Shown here one piece after another: positions 54,292 through 62,507 of a stretch of 64,000 nucleotides of DNA. The stretch spans positions 1-64,000 of the forward strand of contig CALKOU010000001.1 in NCBI GenBank assembly GCA_938092005.1. Direction: 5' to 3'. The notes beneath the pieces were generated by a model, which was not told the origin of the DNA, did no database searches, and saw only the letters and a list, made by a program, of their open reading frames with translations. This DNA comes from an uncultured Flavobacteriaceae bacterium. Its GTDB lineage: Bacteria; Bacteroidota; Bacteroidia; Flavobacteriales; Flavobacteriaceae. Both the position numbers and the translations under genes were made by a program. Numbering within the stretch: the stretch's first letter is position 1; each line of letters begins with the position of its first letter.

Positions 54292-54525
54292 ATGAAAAAA
54301 TGTCCATTATGTCTAAAACAGAAAAGTAAATTTACTAAAGAGCATTTGCCTTTTAAAGCTCTTTATAAAGGATTAGGTGTGAAAGACAATCCTGCAATAA
54401 TTAAAATTTGCCGTTACTGTAATCAGACAAAATCAATATGGGATCAAGAAATTTTAGCCCCCCCCCGCTGGCGCGAGGGTCCTCTCTCGTGCCAAAGAAA
54501 ACTTAATAAAAGACACAAGACATAG
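54292..54525 (+). pseudogene. truncated zinc-ribbon/HNH-like protein, ending in a dispersed repeat
   Basis: The N-terminus MKKCPLCLKQKSKFTKEHLP has a C-x2-C pair and the K-EHLP element seen in HNH-like proteins; a second C-x2-C is in ICRYCNQTKSIWDQEIL. After residue 55 the frame runs into the repeat (PPRWREGPLSCQ...) and stops at 54525. The 3' part of the gene appears to have been lost at the repeat. This is the second accessory gene truncated at a copy of the repeat (the other is DUF262 at 19.98 kb). Confidence 0.6.
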
Positions 54526-54526
54526 C
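54458..54526 (+). repeat. copy 3 of the dispersed hairpin repeat
   Basis: C9 run, then GCTGGCGCGAGGGTCC, a CTCTCGTGCCAAAG end and AAAACTTAATAAAAG, CACAAGACATAGCC. Nearly identical to copy 4 at 55092. GGCGCGAG and CTCGTGCC form the hairpin. Confidence 0.7.
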
Positions 54527-54574
54527 CCTGTCTGACGACAGGCAGGCTTGCGCCCGCCTGAACTTCGGGCAGGC
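54527..54574. repeat. tandem REP-like hairpins next to copy 3
   Basis: CCTGTC (54527-54532) pairs with GACAGG (54537-54542) around TGAC. GCCCG (54552-54556) pairs with CGGGC (54566-54570). A similar C/G-rich patch with GCCCGCCTGAACG is found near 20.49 kb. Confidence 0.5.
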
Positions 54575-54595
54575 CAGCTAGGGAAATATAAAAAA

Positions 54596-55075
54596 ATGAG
54601 ATTTTTAAAAAATTTAATGTTAGTTGGATTAGTTCTCTCTTTGACTTCATGTGGGATTATCAAACAGCAAAGTGGCTATTTGAAAAACTTGAGAAAGAAT
54701 GTGTATAAAAAAACACTAACATTAAACAAGGATATCAATTTTAAACAAACTAGAGGGATGATAAAAACAGAATATTATGCTTTTGCGGGAAAAGGAGATT
54801 ACAGCCTTGTGTTCGAGAGCGATTCGGGATTTTATTTTTATGCAGCCACTTCAATTTTCAGATGTGAAGACAACGAGGTAGGGGGATTATTCATGACAAA
54901 AGATCATGTTCCAAGTGTGTACTTGTGGACAAGTTTTGTGATTAATGAAGATAAATTCAAAAACAATATAACTGAACCAAAATACGTGTCTCGATTGAAA
55001 AACTTTACAAATGCGAAAAGACCCTTTGTGCATTGGTATTATGAAGTCGAATCTGAAGCGTATACGTTAGAATAA
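54596..55075 (+). CDS. lipoprotein of unknown function bracketed by repeat copies 3 and 4
   Basis: A 159-residue product from the ATG at 54596, which gives a proper lipoprotein signal (MRFLKNLMLVGLVLSLTSC); the longer frame runs back into repeat sequence. The mature part is basic at first (YLKNLRKNVYKKTLTLNKDI), then beta-rich (YYAFAGKGDYSLVFESDSGF). No family was recognised. Because it lies between two near-identical repeats in the same orientation, it may have been acquired or moved as a unit. Confidence 0.6.
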   Translation: MRFLKNLMLVGLVLSLTSCGIIKQQSGYLKNLRKNVYKKTLTLNKDINFKQTRGMIKTEYYAFAGKGDYSLVFESDSGFYFYAATSIFRCEDNEVGGLFMTKDHVPSVYLWTSFVINEDKFKNNITEPKYVSRLKNFTNAKRPFVHWYYEVESEAYTLE

Positions 55076-55091
55076 TATAATCGTTACTGTT

Positions 55092-55160
55092 CCCCCCCTG
55101 TTGGCGCGAGGGTCCTCTCTCGTGCCAAAGAAAACTTAATAAAAGCCACAAGACATAGCC
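55092..55160 (+). repeat. copy 4 of the dispersed hairpin repeat
   Basis: C7 run, TGTTGGCGCGAGGGTCC, then CTCTCGTGCCAAAG, AAAACTTAATAAAAG, CCACAAGACATAGCC. Same strand and sequence as copy 3, about 630 bases away. A further short hairpin, TAGCC with GGCTA, lies at 55156-55179. Confidence 0.7.
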
Positions 55161-55234
55161 TTGCGCCAGCGAGGGGCTACTATTCATATACAAGACCGGT
55201 AGATTACATTCAGCCTTTGGCTATAAATAATCAT

Positions 55235-55278
55235 AAAAAAACACTCCAACTTCATAACCTATGAAAAAGGAGTGTTTT
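55235..55278 (-). terminator. rho-independent terminator after the SnoaL-like gene
   Basis: AAAACACTCC (55238-55247) pairs with GGAGTGTTTT (55269-55278), with an inner TTCAT/ATGAA stem. On the minus strand it ends in a T run. It lies 22 bases beyond the stop of the minus-strand gene at 55300. Confidence 0.8.
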
Positions 55279-55299
55279 AGCAATTTATAAATACTGAAT

Positions 55300-55797
55300 C
55301 TATTCCGTCTTAGAGTTTATAGAATACACAAAAAAGCGCACCACTTTACCGTCTTTAATCTCTCCATCAATCATGTGAAGTTCAGAAGTTTCTTCACCGT
55401 CAATGGTTTGGGTCACATTATGACCAGCTATAACCCAATCTGCACCGCTAGGAACAGATTTATAAGGCATACCCCAATACGCGTCCCATTTTGGGTTTGC
55501 AGCAGCAAACCAGCCTTCTAATAATGCGGCTTGCTCTTCTTTTGTTTTAATCTCAGAACCATCAGGTCCCAAAACATAAATGGAGTCTGCGCTAATACTC
55601 ATAATGGTTTCCATATCTTGGTTGTTATGTGCTTCAAGATATTTTAACCAAACGTCCATCACGGCATCAGAACCGGTAACGAATTTCTCACCAGGCATCG
55701 GCTTAAAAAAACCTACACCTTCCACAGCAACATCTCCGGCTGGAGCTGTACAGCCTACTATGGCTACTACTAAGGTTATAAAAAGTACTTTTTTCAT
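55300..55797 (-). CDS. SnoaL/NTF2-like lipoprotein
   Basis: A 165-residue protein with signal KKVLFITLVVAIVGC (lipidated Cys16). The mature part has the layout of the SnoaL-like cone fold: VMDVWLKYLEAHNNQDMETI, SISADSIYVLGPDG, LEGWFAAANPKWDAYWGMPY, and GKVVRFFVYSINS. Such proteins bind small ligands, and the function here is unknown. It has its own terminator downstream. Confidence 0.75.
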   Translation of the reverse strand: MKKVLFITLVVAIVGCTAPAGDVAVEGVGFFKPMPGEKFVTGSDAVMDVWLKYLEAHNNQDMETIMSISADSIYVLGPDGSEIKTKEEQAALLEGWFAAANPKWDAYWGMPYKSVPSGADWVIAGHNVTQTIDGEETSELHMIDGEIKDGKVVRFFVYSINSKTE

Positions 55798-55897
55798 GAT
55801 TTTGTGCTTTAAAAGTTATTCTTTATAAAATTAGTGAAATTTTATTAAACATTTTTTAATGAGATAGTTGCGTTCCTTTTTTTAATATATTTAACTC

Positions 55898-56368
55898 ATG
55901 AAAATGCCCTATTTACTCGTTTTTTTGGTGTGTTTTGCCTGTACTAATACTCCAAAAATCGATGTTCCGTCCTTATCCTATAAGGAGCTAAAGCCCATGT
56001 TATTTCAAGAAGGAAACAAGACCTATGTCGTTAATTTTTGGGCAACTTGGTGTGCGCCCTGCATTAAGGAACTCCCCTATTTTGAAACCTTAAATGAAAA
56101 ACCAAATATTGAAGTGCTGTTGGTAAGTTTGGATTTTCCACAACACAAGGAAACACGTTTACTACCGTTTATTAAGAAACACTAGTTGCAATCCAAAGTG
56201 GTACACTTAGATGACGTTAACGAAAACACTTGGATTAACGCCATTGATTCCACATGGAGTGGTGCACTTCCTGCAACTATTGTTTACAACAACCAAAAGC
56301 GCAGCTTTTATGAACGCTCTTTTACGCAAAACGAATTAGAAACTCTTGTTAAATCTTTTAATCCCTAA
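55898..56368 (+). pseudogene. TlpA-like thioredoxin lipoprotein gene interrupted by an in-frame TAG
   Basis: The frame 55898-56185 gives MKMPYLLVFLVCFAC (lipoprotein signal), then VVNFWATWCAPCIKELPYFE with the CxxC. It stops at TAG 56183-56185 after RLLPFIKKH. The same frame continues for 60 codons, with LQSKVVHLDDVNENTWINAI, GALPATIVYN (cis-Pro region) and SFTQNELETLVKSF, ending at 56368, and these complete a normal thioredoxin fold of about 156 residues. A TTG at 56186 could allow reinitiation. A single nonsense change fits best. Followed after 3 bases by a related gene. Confidence 0.75.
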
Positions 56369-56371
56369 CAC

Positions 56372-56962
56372 ATGAAAACAATCCTTATACTAATAAGTTC
56401 TCTATTTTTATTTACGCATAATCACGGCTATAAGGTCGGAGATGTTGCCACTGACTTTTCACTTTCTAACACCAAAGGCGAAATGGTTTCCTTAGCGGAT
56501 TATGCAGATGCCAAAGGCTTTATTGTGGTGTTTACGTGCAATACTTGCCCGTATTCGGTTGCTTATGAAGACCGCATCAATGCCTTAGACGCCAAATACA
56601 AGTCTAAAGGCTACCCTGTTATTGCTATCAATCCAAACGATCCAGCAGCAAAAACAGGAGAATCATTAGATGACATGAAAACACGTGCAGCAGAAAAAGG
56701 GTTTACATTTCCGTATCTGCAAGACAAAGGGCAACACATCTATCCAAAATATGGAGCAACACGTACCCCACATGTATTCATCTTAGAAAAACAAGAAAAA
56801 GGGAGCGTGGTGCAGTATATCGGTGCTATTGATGATAGCTCTAGAAATCCAAAAAAAGTCAAACAACGCTATGTGGAAGATGCTGTTGATGCCCTTTTGG
56901 CAGGTCAACAACCTAAAGTAACCACAACCAAAGCTATAGGGTGTTCCATTAAAACCCTCTAG
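56372..56962 (+). CDS. thioredoxin-like peroxiredoxin-family protein, exported
   Basis: A 196-residue protein with signal KTILILISSLFLFTHNHG and no lipobox. AhpC/TSA fold: YKVGDVATDFSLSNTKGEMV, active site FTCNTCPYSVAYEDR (C-x2-C), then TRTPHVFILEK with the cis-Pro. Similar flavobacterial proteins act as envelope redox enzymes. It lies 3 bases behind the disrupted thioredoxin gene and is probably its operon partner. Confidence 0.85.
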   Translation: MKTILILISSLFLFTHNHGYKVGDVATDFSLSNTKGEMVSLADYADAKGFIVVFTCNTCPYSVAYEDRINALDAKYKSKGYPVIAINPNDPAAKTGESLDDMKTRAAEKGFTFPYLQDKGQHIYPKYGATRTPHVFILEKQEKGSVVQYIGAIDDSSRNPKKVKQRYVEDAVDALLAGQQPKVTTTKAIGCSIKTL

Positions 56963-56975
56963 CCTCTCTTTCATT

Positions 56976-57005
56976 TTGACAGATAGTTAAAATGTAGTTA
57001 CTTTG
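56976..57005 (+). promoter_or_regulatory. putative promoter of the mazEF-like operon
   Basis: TTG at 56976-56978 and TTACTTTG at 56998-57005, 19 bases apart, close to the TTG / TAnnTTTG consensus. The antitoxin ATG is at 57023. Confidence 0.45.
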
Positions 57006-57022
57006 TAATAACATTATAAGTT

Positions 57023-57268
57023 ATGAAAACGGCTATTATACAAATTGGTAATTCAAAAGGCTTGCGTCTAAGCAAGACCATTTTGAAGCAGTACAATATT
57101 GTCGACGAGGTGGAACTCATTTTTGAAAAAGGGCAAATTGTGGTTAAGCCTATAAACGTGCCTAGAGCAAACTGGGAAACCGCCTTTGCAGAAATGCGTC
57201 AAAACAGCGATGATGCATTGTTAATTCCAAACGTATTTGAAGAAGAAAATCTGGAGGAATGGAGTTAA
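57023..57268 (+). CDS. mazE: AbrB/MazE-family antitoxin
   Basis: An 81-residue protein. The SpoVT/AbrB swapped-hairpin domain spans about 1-48 (MKTAIIQIGNSKGLRLSKTI, DEVELIFEKGQIVVKPIN), followed by a flexible acidic tail (ENLEEWS) that should cover the toxin. It overlaps the toxin gene by 10 bases. Confidence 0.92.
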   Translation: MKTAIIQIGNSKGLRLSKTILKQYNIVDEVELIFEKGQIVVKPINVPRANWETAFAEMRQNSDDALLIPNVFEEENLEEWS

Positions 57269-57582
57269 TCCAATATGCCATTGTTCTTGTCAATCTTGAC
57301 CCTACTGTGGGGAGTGAAATCAAAAAAACAAGACCTTGCGTTGTGATTTCCCCAAACGAGATGAACCAGCACCTGCATAAGGTAGTGCTTGCGCCCATGA
57401 CCACCAATTTAAAAAAATACCCAACACGAGTGCCTGTACTGCATCAGCGCAAAAAAAGCATGATTGCCATAGATCAAATCCGAACGGTGGATAAACGTTG
57501 TATTCTAAAAGTATATCAAAAGTTAACGACTACTGAAATTGATTCCTGCAAGGCGGTTATCAAAGAAGCCTTTGTGGATTAG
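57259..57582 (+). CDS. mazF: MazF/PemK-family endoribonuclease toxin
   Basis: A 107-residue protein with the MazF layout: YAIVLVNLDPTVGSEIKKTR PCVVISPNEMN, KVVLAPMTTNLKKYPTRVPV, and IAIDQIRTVDKRCILK. It should cleave mRNA at a short sequence when free of antitoxin. Partner of the overlapping upstream gene. Ends tail to tail with ychF (2-base gap). Confidence 0.93.
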   Translation: MELIQYAIVLVNLDPTVGSEIKKTRPCVVISPNEMNQHLHKVVLAPMTTNLKKYPTRVPVLHQRKKSMIAIDQIRTVDKRCILKVYQKLTTTEIDSCKAVIKEAFVD

Positions 57583-57584
57583 AT

Positions 57585-58679
57585 TTACACGTTAAATCGG
57601 AAGTGCATCACATCCCCGTCTTGAACGGTGTAGTCCTTACCTTCCACTCGAGCCTTTCCAGCTTCTTTTGCTTTTTGTTCTGATCCGTAAGCGTCGTAGT
57701 CCGCATACGAAATCACTTCGGCACGAATAAAGCCTTTTTCGAAGTCGGTATGAATGACTCCGGCAGCTTGAGGCGCAGAAGCACCCGCTGGGATAGTCCA
57801 TGCACGAACTTCTTTTTCACCAGCCGTGAAGTATGTTTCAAGATTTAATAGCGTGTAGGCCGCACGAATGAGTTTGGCAGCACCTGGTTCGTCTAAGCCC
57901 AAATCTTCTAAAAAGAGTTGTCGCTCGTCGTAGGTTTCCAATTCGTTAATATCGGCTTCCGTAGCAACAGCAAGAACCAACACCTCGGCACTTTCGTTGG
58001 CTACTGCTTCTTTAACTTGCGTTACATAAGCGTTTCCGCTACTAGCAGCGCTTTCGTCTACGTTACATACATAAAGTACCGGTTTATCAGTAATCAATTG
58101 TAAAGGCCTTACATAAGCCTCACGATCCCCCGCTACTATTTCAATAGCGCGAACAGATGTTGCAGCAGAAAGCCCTTGGTGAAGGGTTTCCAGCACAGTA
58201 AGTTCCTTTTGCGCTTCTTTATCTCCTGTTCGAGCAGCACGTTTTACTTTCTCTAAACGTTTTTCTACTGCTTCAAGGTCTTTTAATTGCAATTCGATAT
58301 CAATGGTTTCCTTATCACGAAGCGGATCAACAGAACCGTCTACATGAACAATATTATCATTATCAAAGCAGCGCAATACGTGAATGATAGCATCCGTTTC
58401 TCTTATATTCGCTAAAAACTGATTGCCAAGCCCTTCTCCTTTACTCGCCCCTTTTACCAATCCTGCTATATCTACAATTTCAACCGTAGCTGGGATTACT
58501 TTTTGAGGATCCACCAATTCTTCTAATCGGTTTAAGCGTGGATCAGGTACATTAACCACCCCAATATTGGGTTCTATGGTACAGAAGGGAAAGTTTGCGC
58601 TTTGTGCTTTGGCACTAGACAAACAATTAAATAAGGTTGATTTTCCTACGTTGGGTAGGCCTACAATACCGGCTTTCAT
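57585..58679 (-). CDS. ychF: YchF/OLA1-family P-loop ATPase/GTPase
   Basis: A 364-residue protein. P-loop [44 protein letters not shown], and N-x-D-type VCNVDES. The C-terminal TGS domain (about 280-363) has [15 protein letters not shown]. Ribosome-associated regulator, usually with ATP preference. Its ATG overlaps the stop of the ferredoxin gene by 4 bases. Confidence 0.95.
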   Translation of the reverse strand: MKAGIVGLPNVGKSTLFNCLSSAKAQSANFPFCTIEPNIGVVNVPDPRLNRLEELVDPQKVIPATVEIVDIAGLVKGASKGEGLGNQFLANIRETDAIIHVLRCFDNDNIVHVDGSVDPLRDKETIDIELQLKDLEAVEKRLEKVKRAARTGDKEAQKELTVLETLHQGLSAATSVRAIEIVAGDREAYVRPLQLITDKPVLYVCNVDESAASSGNAYVTQVKEAVANESAEVLVLAVATEADINELETYDERQLFLEDLGLDEPGAAKLIRAAYTLLNLETYFTAGEKEVRAWTIPAGASAPQAAGVIHTDFEKGFIRAEVISYADYDAYGSEQKAKEAGKARVEGKDYTVQDGDVMHFRFNV

Positions 58680-59029
58680 GCGTCAGGGTGCATAAACTGT
58701 TGCTTGCCCAAAAGTACGGCTTCTGTTTCCTCGTGATCTTCGTCTGGTATACAGCAATCTACTGGACAAACTGCGGCACATTGAGGCTCGTCATGAAACC
58801 CTTTGCATTCGGTACATTTGTCTGGAACAATAAAATATACTTCGTCTGAAATGGGCTCCTGCATAGCATCAGCGTCTACCGCTTTTCCATTTGGAAGTAC
58901 AACATCCCCGTTCAGTGAGGTACCGTCTGCGTATTTCCAATCAAAAGCACCTTCGTAAATAGCCGTGTTTGGACATTCCGGTTCACAAGCACCACAATTA
59001 ATACATTCATCAGTTATGATAATAGCCAT
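58676..59029 (-). CDS. two-cluster 4Fe-4S ferredoxin
   Basis: A 117-residue protein. The first cluster motif is [12 protein letters not shown] (residues 10-21). The second is [20 protein letters not shown], with an insertion between the first cysteines as in Alvin-type (2[4Fe-4S]) ferredoxins. An acidic linker (about 30-70) lies between. Electron carrier. Coupled to ychF downstream by a 4-base overlap, and divergent from an acyl-CoA reductase gene. Confidence 0.9.
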   Translation of the reverse strand: MAIIITDECINCGACEPECPNTAIYEGAFDWKYADGTSLNGDVVLPNGKAVDADAMQEPISDEVYFIVPDKCTECKGFHDEPQCAAVCPVDCCIPDEDHEETEAVLLGKQQFMHPDA

Positions 59030-59039
59030 AGCATTTTTT

Positions 59040-59047
59040 TAACTTTG
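59040..59047 (+). promoter_or_regulatory. putative -7 element TAACTTTG for the acyl-CoA reductase gene
   Basis: Exact TAnnTTTG, 34 bases before the ATG at 59082. Confidence 0.45.
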
Positions 59048-59081
59048 CAAAAGTAGGGTCATAAATACTCTAAACCAAAAA

Positions 59082-60122
59082 ATGACATCACACAAACAAA
59101 CAATTCAAGCGTTTTGTGCGCTAGGACAACTTTTTAGAGACTACACAGCACAAGTTTCACGAGAAGATAATTGGATTCAAAACCTTGATAATGCACTGCT
59201 TAATGCAAAACAGCTCAACAAATGGTTTACAAAAGAAAATCTACGCTTATGTATTGACGTTTGGGGGGAAACATTAACCGAAAGTGCTATTTCAATGTGG
59301 CTGTCCAACTACCCTGAACCCTCTAAACAACAACGTTTAGGCTTAGTGCTGGCAGGAAATGTTCCGCTTGTTGGGCTACACGACATCCTGTGTGGTTTGG
59401 CTAGCGGCTGTACAATTGAAGCCAAATTATCTTCAAATGACACGCTTTTACTCCCCCTAATAGCAGCATTTCTAACTGAAATGGAACCCTCATGGAAAGA
59501 CAACATCCATTTCACTCAAGATAAGTTAAGCACTTATGACAAAGTAATTGCTACGGGTAGCAACAATACTGCACGCTATTTTGAATATTATTTTAGAAGT
59601 AAACCACACATCATCCGAAAAACAAGAAATGGTGTTGCGGTATTAGACGGAAAAGAATCTAAAGAAGATTTAGCAGATCTATGCAACGACATGCTCCGCT
59701 ATTTTGGGCTTGGTTGCCGAAGCATATCCCACCTTATGGTGCCAAATGATTATGATTTTAACGATTTGTTCCTTGCACTTTATGAACACAAAGACATAAT
59801 ACACCATAATGCTTATGCGAACAATTATGATTACAACAAAGCTGTTTATTTGATGCAAGAACAGGAATTGTTGGAGAACGGATTTATGATGCTGAAAAAT
59901 GACGAAAGTCTTAACTCCCCCATTGCATGTGTGCATTACAGCCGTTATGACAACCTTAAAGAAGCAAAAGAAAAGATTAGCAATAATCAAGAAGGTATTC
60001 AATGTGTTGTTGCTAATTGTCTTGATAATGCGCTTTCTTTTGGTGAAACACAGCACCCTAGCTTGCATGATTATGCTGACCATGTTGATACCATGGATTT
60101 TTTGTTAAAAAATGAACCTTAA
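59082..60122 (+). CDS. LuxC-like acyl-CoA reductase
   Basis: A 346-residue protein. The fold is of the aldehyde-dehydrogenase type: LGLVLAGNVPLVGLHDILCG, then SCTIEAKLSSND-type residues, VIATGSNNTARYFEYYFRS and the nucleophile region YFGLGCRSISHLMVP. It should reduce fatty acyl-CoA/ACP to aldehyde with NADPH. In flavobacteria the gene is conserved next to the ferredoxin and serC. The biological product is not known. Confidence 0.75.
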   Translation: MTSHKQTIQAFCALGQLFRDYTAQVSREDNWIQNLDNALLNAKQLNKWFTKENLRLCIDVWGETLTESAISMWLSNYPEPSKQQRLGLVLAGNVPLVGLHDILCGLASGCTIEAKLSSNDTLLLPLIAAFLTEMEPSWKDNIHFTQDKLSTYDKVIATGSNNTARYFEYYFRSKPHIIRKTRNGVAVLDGKESKEDLADLCNDMLRYFGLGCRSISHLMVPNDYDFNDLFLALYEHKDIIHHNAYANNYDYNKAVYLMQEQELLENGFMMLKNDESLNSPIACVHYSRYDNLKEAKEKISNNQEGIQCVVANCLDNALSFGETQHPSLHDYADHVDTMDFLLKNEP

Positions 60123-60176
60123 AAAGAGTGCTTAACCGAATGTGTTTTTGTTACTTTGCCGTCAAATAAGATAAAA

Positions 60177-61241
60177 ATGAAAATGCACAACTTTAGTGCT
60201 GGTCCTTGTATCCTTCCACAGGAAGTGATGCAACAAGCCGCCCAAGCTGTTAAAGAGCTCGATAATTCAGGATTATCACTAATTGAAATTTCACACCGCA
60301 GTCCTGCGTTTATCGACATCATGGAACGTGCTACTTCCTTGGCACTTGAGCTTTTAGGACTTCAAAACAAAGGCTACCGTGCAATGTTCTTACAGGGAGG
60401 CGCAAGTCAACAATTTTTGAACGTTGCTTACAACTTACTTGAAACAAAAGCTGGCTATGCCAACACAGGAACTTGGTCAACAAAAGCCATTAAAGAAGCG
60501 AAACTTCTTGGTGAAGTTGTTGAAGTTTCCTCATCTAAGGATACCAATTTCAATTACATTCCAAAAGGATATGCTATTCCAACTGATTTGGATTACCTTC
60601 ATATCACAACCAACAACACTATTTTTGGAACACAGTACAAAACCCTTCCAGATACCAATGCAACCTTAGTGGCTGACTCATCATCAGACATTTTTTCACG
60701 TCAATTGGACTTTAGTAAATTTGGTTTATTGTATGCGGGTGCACAAAAGAATATGGGACCTGCCGGCACAACATTAGTTGTTGTCCGTGAAGATGTTTTA
60801 GGAAAGGTTTCACGTCAAATACCTTCAATGCTGGACTACAAAATACATGCTGATAAAGAGAGTATGTTCAACACACCACCTGTATTTGCGGTATATACTT
60901 CTATGCTTACGCTGGAATGGCTAAAGAATAAGGGAGGCGTTGCTGCTATTGAAAAAGAAAATGAAGCAAAAGCTGCCTTAATGTATGGGGAAATTGATCG
61001 TAATCCGCTCTTTGATGGTTTTGCAGCCAAAGAAGATAGGAGTACCATGAATGCTACCTTTACATTAAATACTCCCGCATTAAAAGAAAGTTTTGAAGGC
61101 ATGGCGAAAGAAGCTGGATTAAATGGCATTAATGGTCACCGTTCGGTAGGAGGTTACCGCGCTTCCATGTACAATGCCCTACCCCTTTCATCAGTCCAAG
61201 CACTGGTTGACGTTATGAAAACATTAGAAAAAAACGCATAA
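60177..61241 (+). CDS. serC: phosphoserine aminotransferase
   Basis: The product is 354 residues from the ATG at 60177 (MKMHNFSAGPCILPQEVMQQ); the longer frame adds seven. PLP enzyme motifs: FLQGGASQQFLNVAYN, VADSSSDIFSR and the PLP lysine in GLLYAGAQKNMGPAGTTLVV. Makes phosphoserine from 3-phosphohydroxypyruvate; the SerA gene follows after 2 bases. A TTACTTTG box at 60151-60158 may be the promoter. Confidence 0.95.
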   Translation: MKMHNFSAGPCILPQEVMQQAAQAVKELDNSGLSLIEISHRSPAFIDIMERATSLALELLGLQNKGYRAMFLQGGASQQFLNVAYNLLETKAGYANTGTWSTKAIKEAKLLGEVVEVSSSKDTNFNYIPKGYAIPTDLDYLHITTNNTIFGTQYKTLPDTNATLVADSSSDIFSRQLDFSKFGLLYAGAQKNMGPAGTTLVVVREDVLGKVSRQIPSMLDYKIHADKESMFNTPPVFAVYTSMLTLEWLKNKGGVAAIEKENEAKAALMYGEIDRNPLFDGFAAKEDRSTMNATFTLNTPALKESFEGMAKEAGLNGINGHRSVGGYRASMYNALPLSSVQALVDVMKTLEKNA

Positions 61242-61243
61242 AA

Positions 61244-62200
61244 ATGAGCATGAATATTCACGCAAATGATGGGATTTCCCAATCAGGACAAGACGCACTA
61301 ACAGCTGCTGGTTTTACCATTACAACCACCAACGTAGCGCAAGAACAATTAGCTAATCACATCAATGAAAACAACATTGTTGGTATTTTGGTACGCAGTG
61401 CCACTACAGTACGTAAAGAACTTATTGATGCTTGCCCGGGCTTAAAGCTCATTGGTCGTGGTGGTGTTGGCATGGACAATATTGACGTTGATTATGCTCG
61501 CGAAAAAGGACTTCATGTTATCAACACACCTGCTGCATCATCGGCATCTGTTGCTGAGCTTGTTTTCGCACACTTATTTGGTGCTGTTCGCTTTTTGTAT
61601 GACGCTAACCGCAACATGCCTCTTGATGGTGAAACCAAGTTCAAAGTCTTGAAAAAAGCCTATGCGGGCGGAACCGAACTTCGTGGGAAAACTCTTGGAA
61701 TTGTTGGCTTTGGACGTATTGGACAGGCAACAGCTAAAGTTGCTTTAGGTTTAGGAATGGATGTTGCTGCATTTGACCCATTTATGGAAGAAGCTACTGT
61801 TGCAGTTGATTTCTTCAACGGTCAATCGGTAGACATTAACATCAAAACACGCTCTTTTGACGAAGTGTTAGCGCAGTCAGATTTTGTGACATTGCATGTG
61901 CCAGCGCAAGATAAGCCCACTATTGGCGCGGCTGAATTTGCTAAAATGAAAAAAGGCGCAGGTCTTATTAACGCTGCTCGTGGAGGTGTTGTAGATGAAG
62001 AAGCACTTGTTGATGCACTTGAAAGCAAACACTTAAGTTTTGCAGCACTTGATACTTTTGTAAACGAACCTACCCCTGCTGTCAAATTGTTAATGCACCA
62101 TCAAATTTCTCTGACCCCACATATTGGTGCTGCTACAAAAGAGGCACAAGACCGAATTGGTGTTGAGCTAGCACAACAAATTGAATCACTACTAGGGTAA
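61244..62200 (+). CDS. serA: D-3-phosphoglycerate dehydrogenase, short form
   Basis: A 318-residue member of the D-2-hydroxyacid dehydrogenase family. GRGGVGMDNIDVDYAREKGL, GIVGFGRIGQATAKVALGLG, AARGGVVDEEALVDAL and the His in LTPHIGAATKEAQ. There is no ACT domain, so feedback by serine is not expected through that domain. Catalyses the first step of serine synthesis; serC is upstream. Confidence 0.93.
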   Translation: MSMNIHANDGISQSGQDALTAAGFTITTTNVAQEQLANHINENNIVGILVRSATTVRKELIDACPGLKLIGRGGVGMDNIDVDYAREKGLHVINTPAASSASVAELVFAHLFGAVRFLYDANRNMPLDGETKFKVLKKAYAGGTELRGKTLGIVGFGRIGQATAKVALGLGMDVAAFDPFMEEATVAVDFFNGQSVDINIKTRSFDEVLAQSDFVTLHVPAQDKPTIGAAEFAKMKKGAGLINAARGGVVDEEALVDALESKHLSFAALDTFVNEPTPAVKLLMHHQISLTPHIGAATKEAQDRIGVELAQQIESLLG

Positions 62201-62506
62201 ATGCAACGATTAAAAGAACGCTGGGGCATTCAATCCAATGTTCAGTTGGTGATGATTTTTGTGGTATTTGCTGTCACAGGGTCTTCAGCTGCTAAACTTG
62301 CCGAGCCTGTTACCAATTATTTGGGTATAACGTTGGAAAATGTCAACGCATGGATATATTGGCCTATTAGAATTTTACTCATTTTCCCTATTTATCAGGT
62401 ATTACTTGTATTTTTTGGTTTTATTTTTGGTCAGTTCCGTTTTTTTTGGAACTTTGAAAAGAAGATGCTGAGTCGTATGGGATTTGGTTTTCTCTTTAGA
62501 TCATGA
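62201..62506 (+). CDS. small membrane protein (DUF6787-like)
   Basis: A 101-residue protein starting directly after the serA stop codon. Two hydrophobic helices (VQLVMIFVVFAVTGSSA and IRILLIFPIYQVLLVFFGFI) and a basic end. MQRLKERWGI followed by AVTGSSAAKLAEPVTNYL is a pattern I associate with a flavobacterial family sometimes listed as DUF6787. The function is unknown. Confidence 0.75.
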   Translation: MQRLKERWGIQSNVQLVMIFVVFAVTGSSAAKLAEPVTNYLGITLENVNAWIYWPIRILLIFPIYQVLLVFFGFIFGQFRFFWNFEKKMLSRMGFGFLFRS

Positions 62507-62507
62507 C

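Noticed and set aside
54458-54466. C9 run as a phase-variation switch
   Set aside because: The run belongs to the dispersed repeat and is not inside an intact gene; the gene there is already truncated.
59679-60083. Open frame opposite the acyl-CoA reductase
   Set aside because: Antisense, low-complexity Ile/Val-rich, no family.
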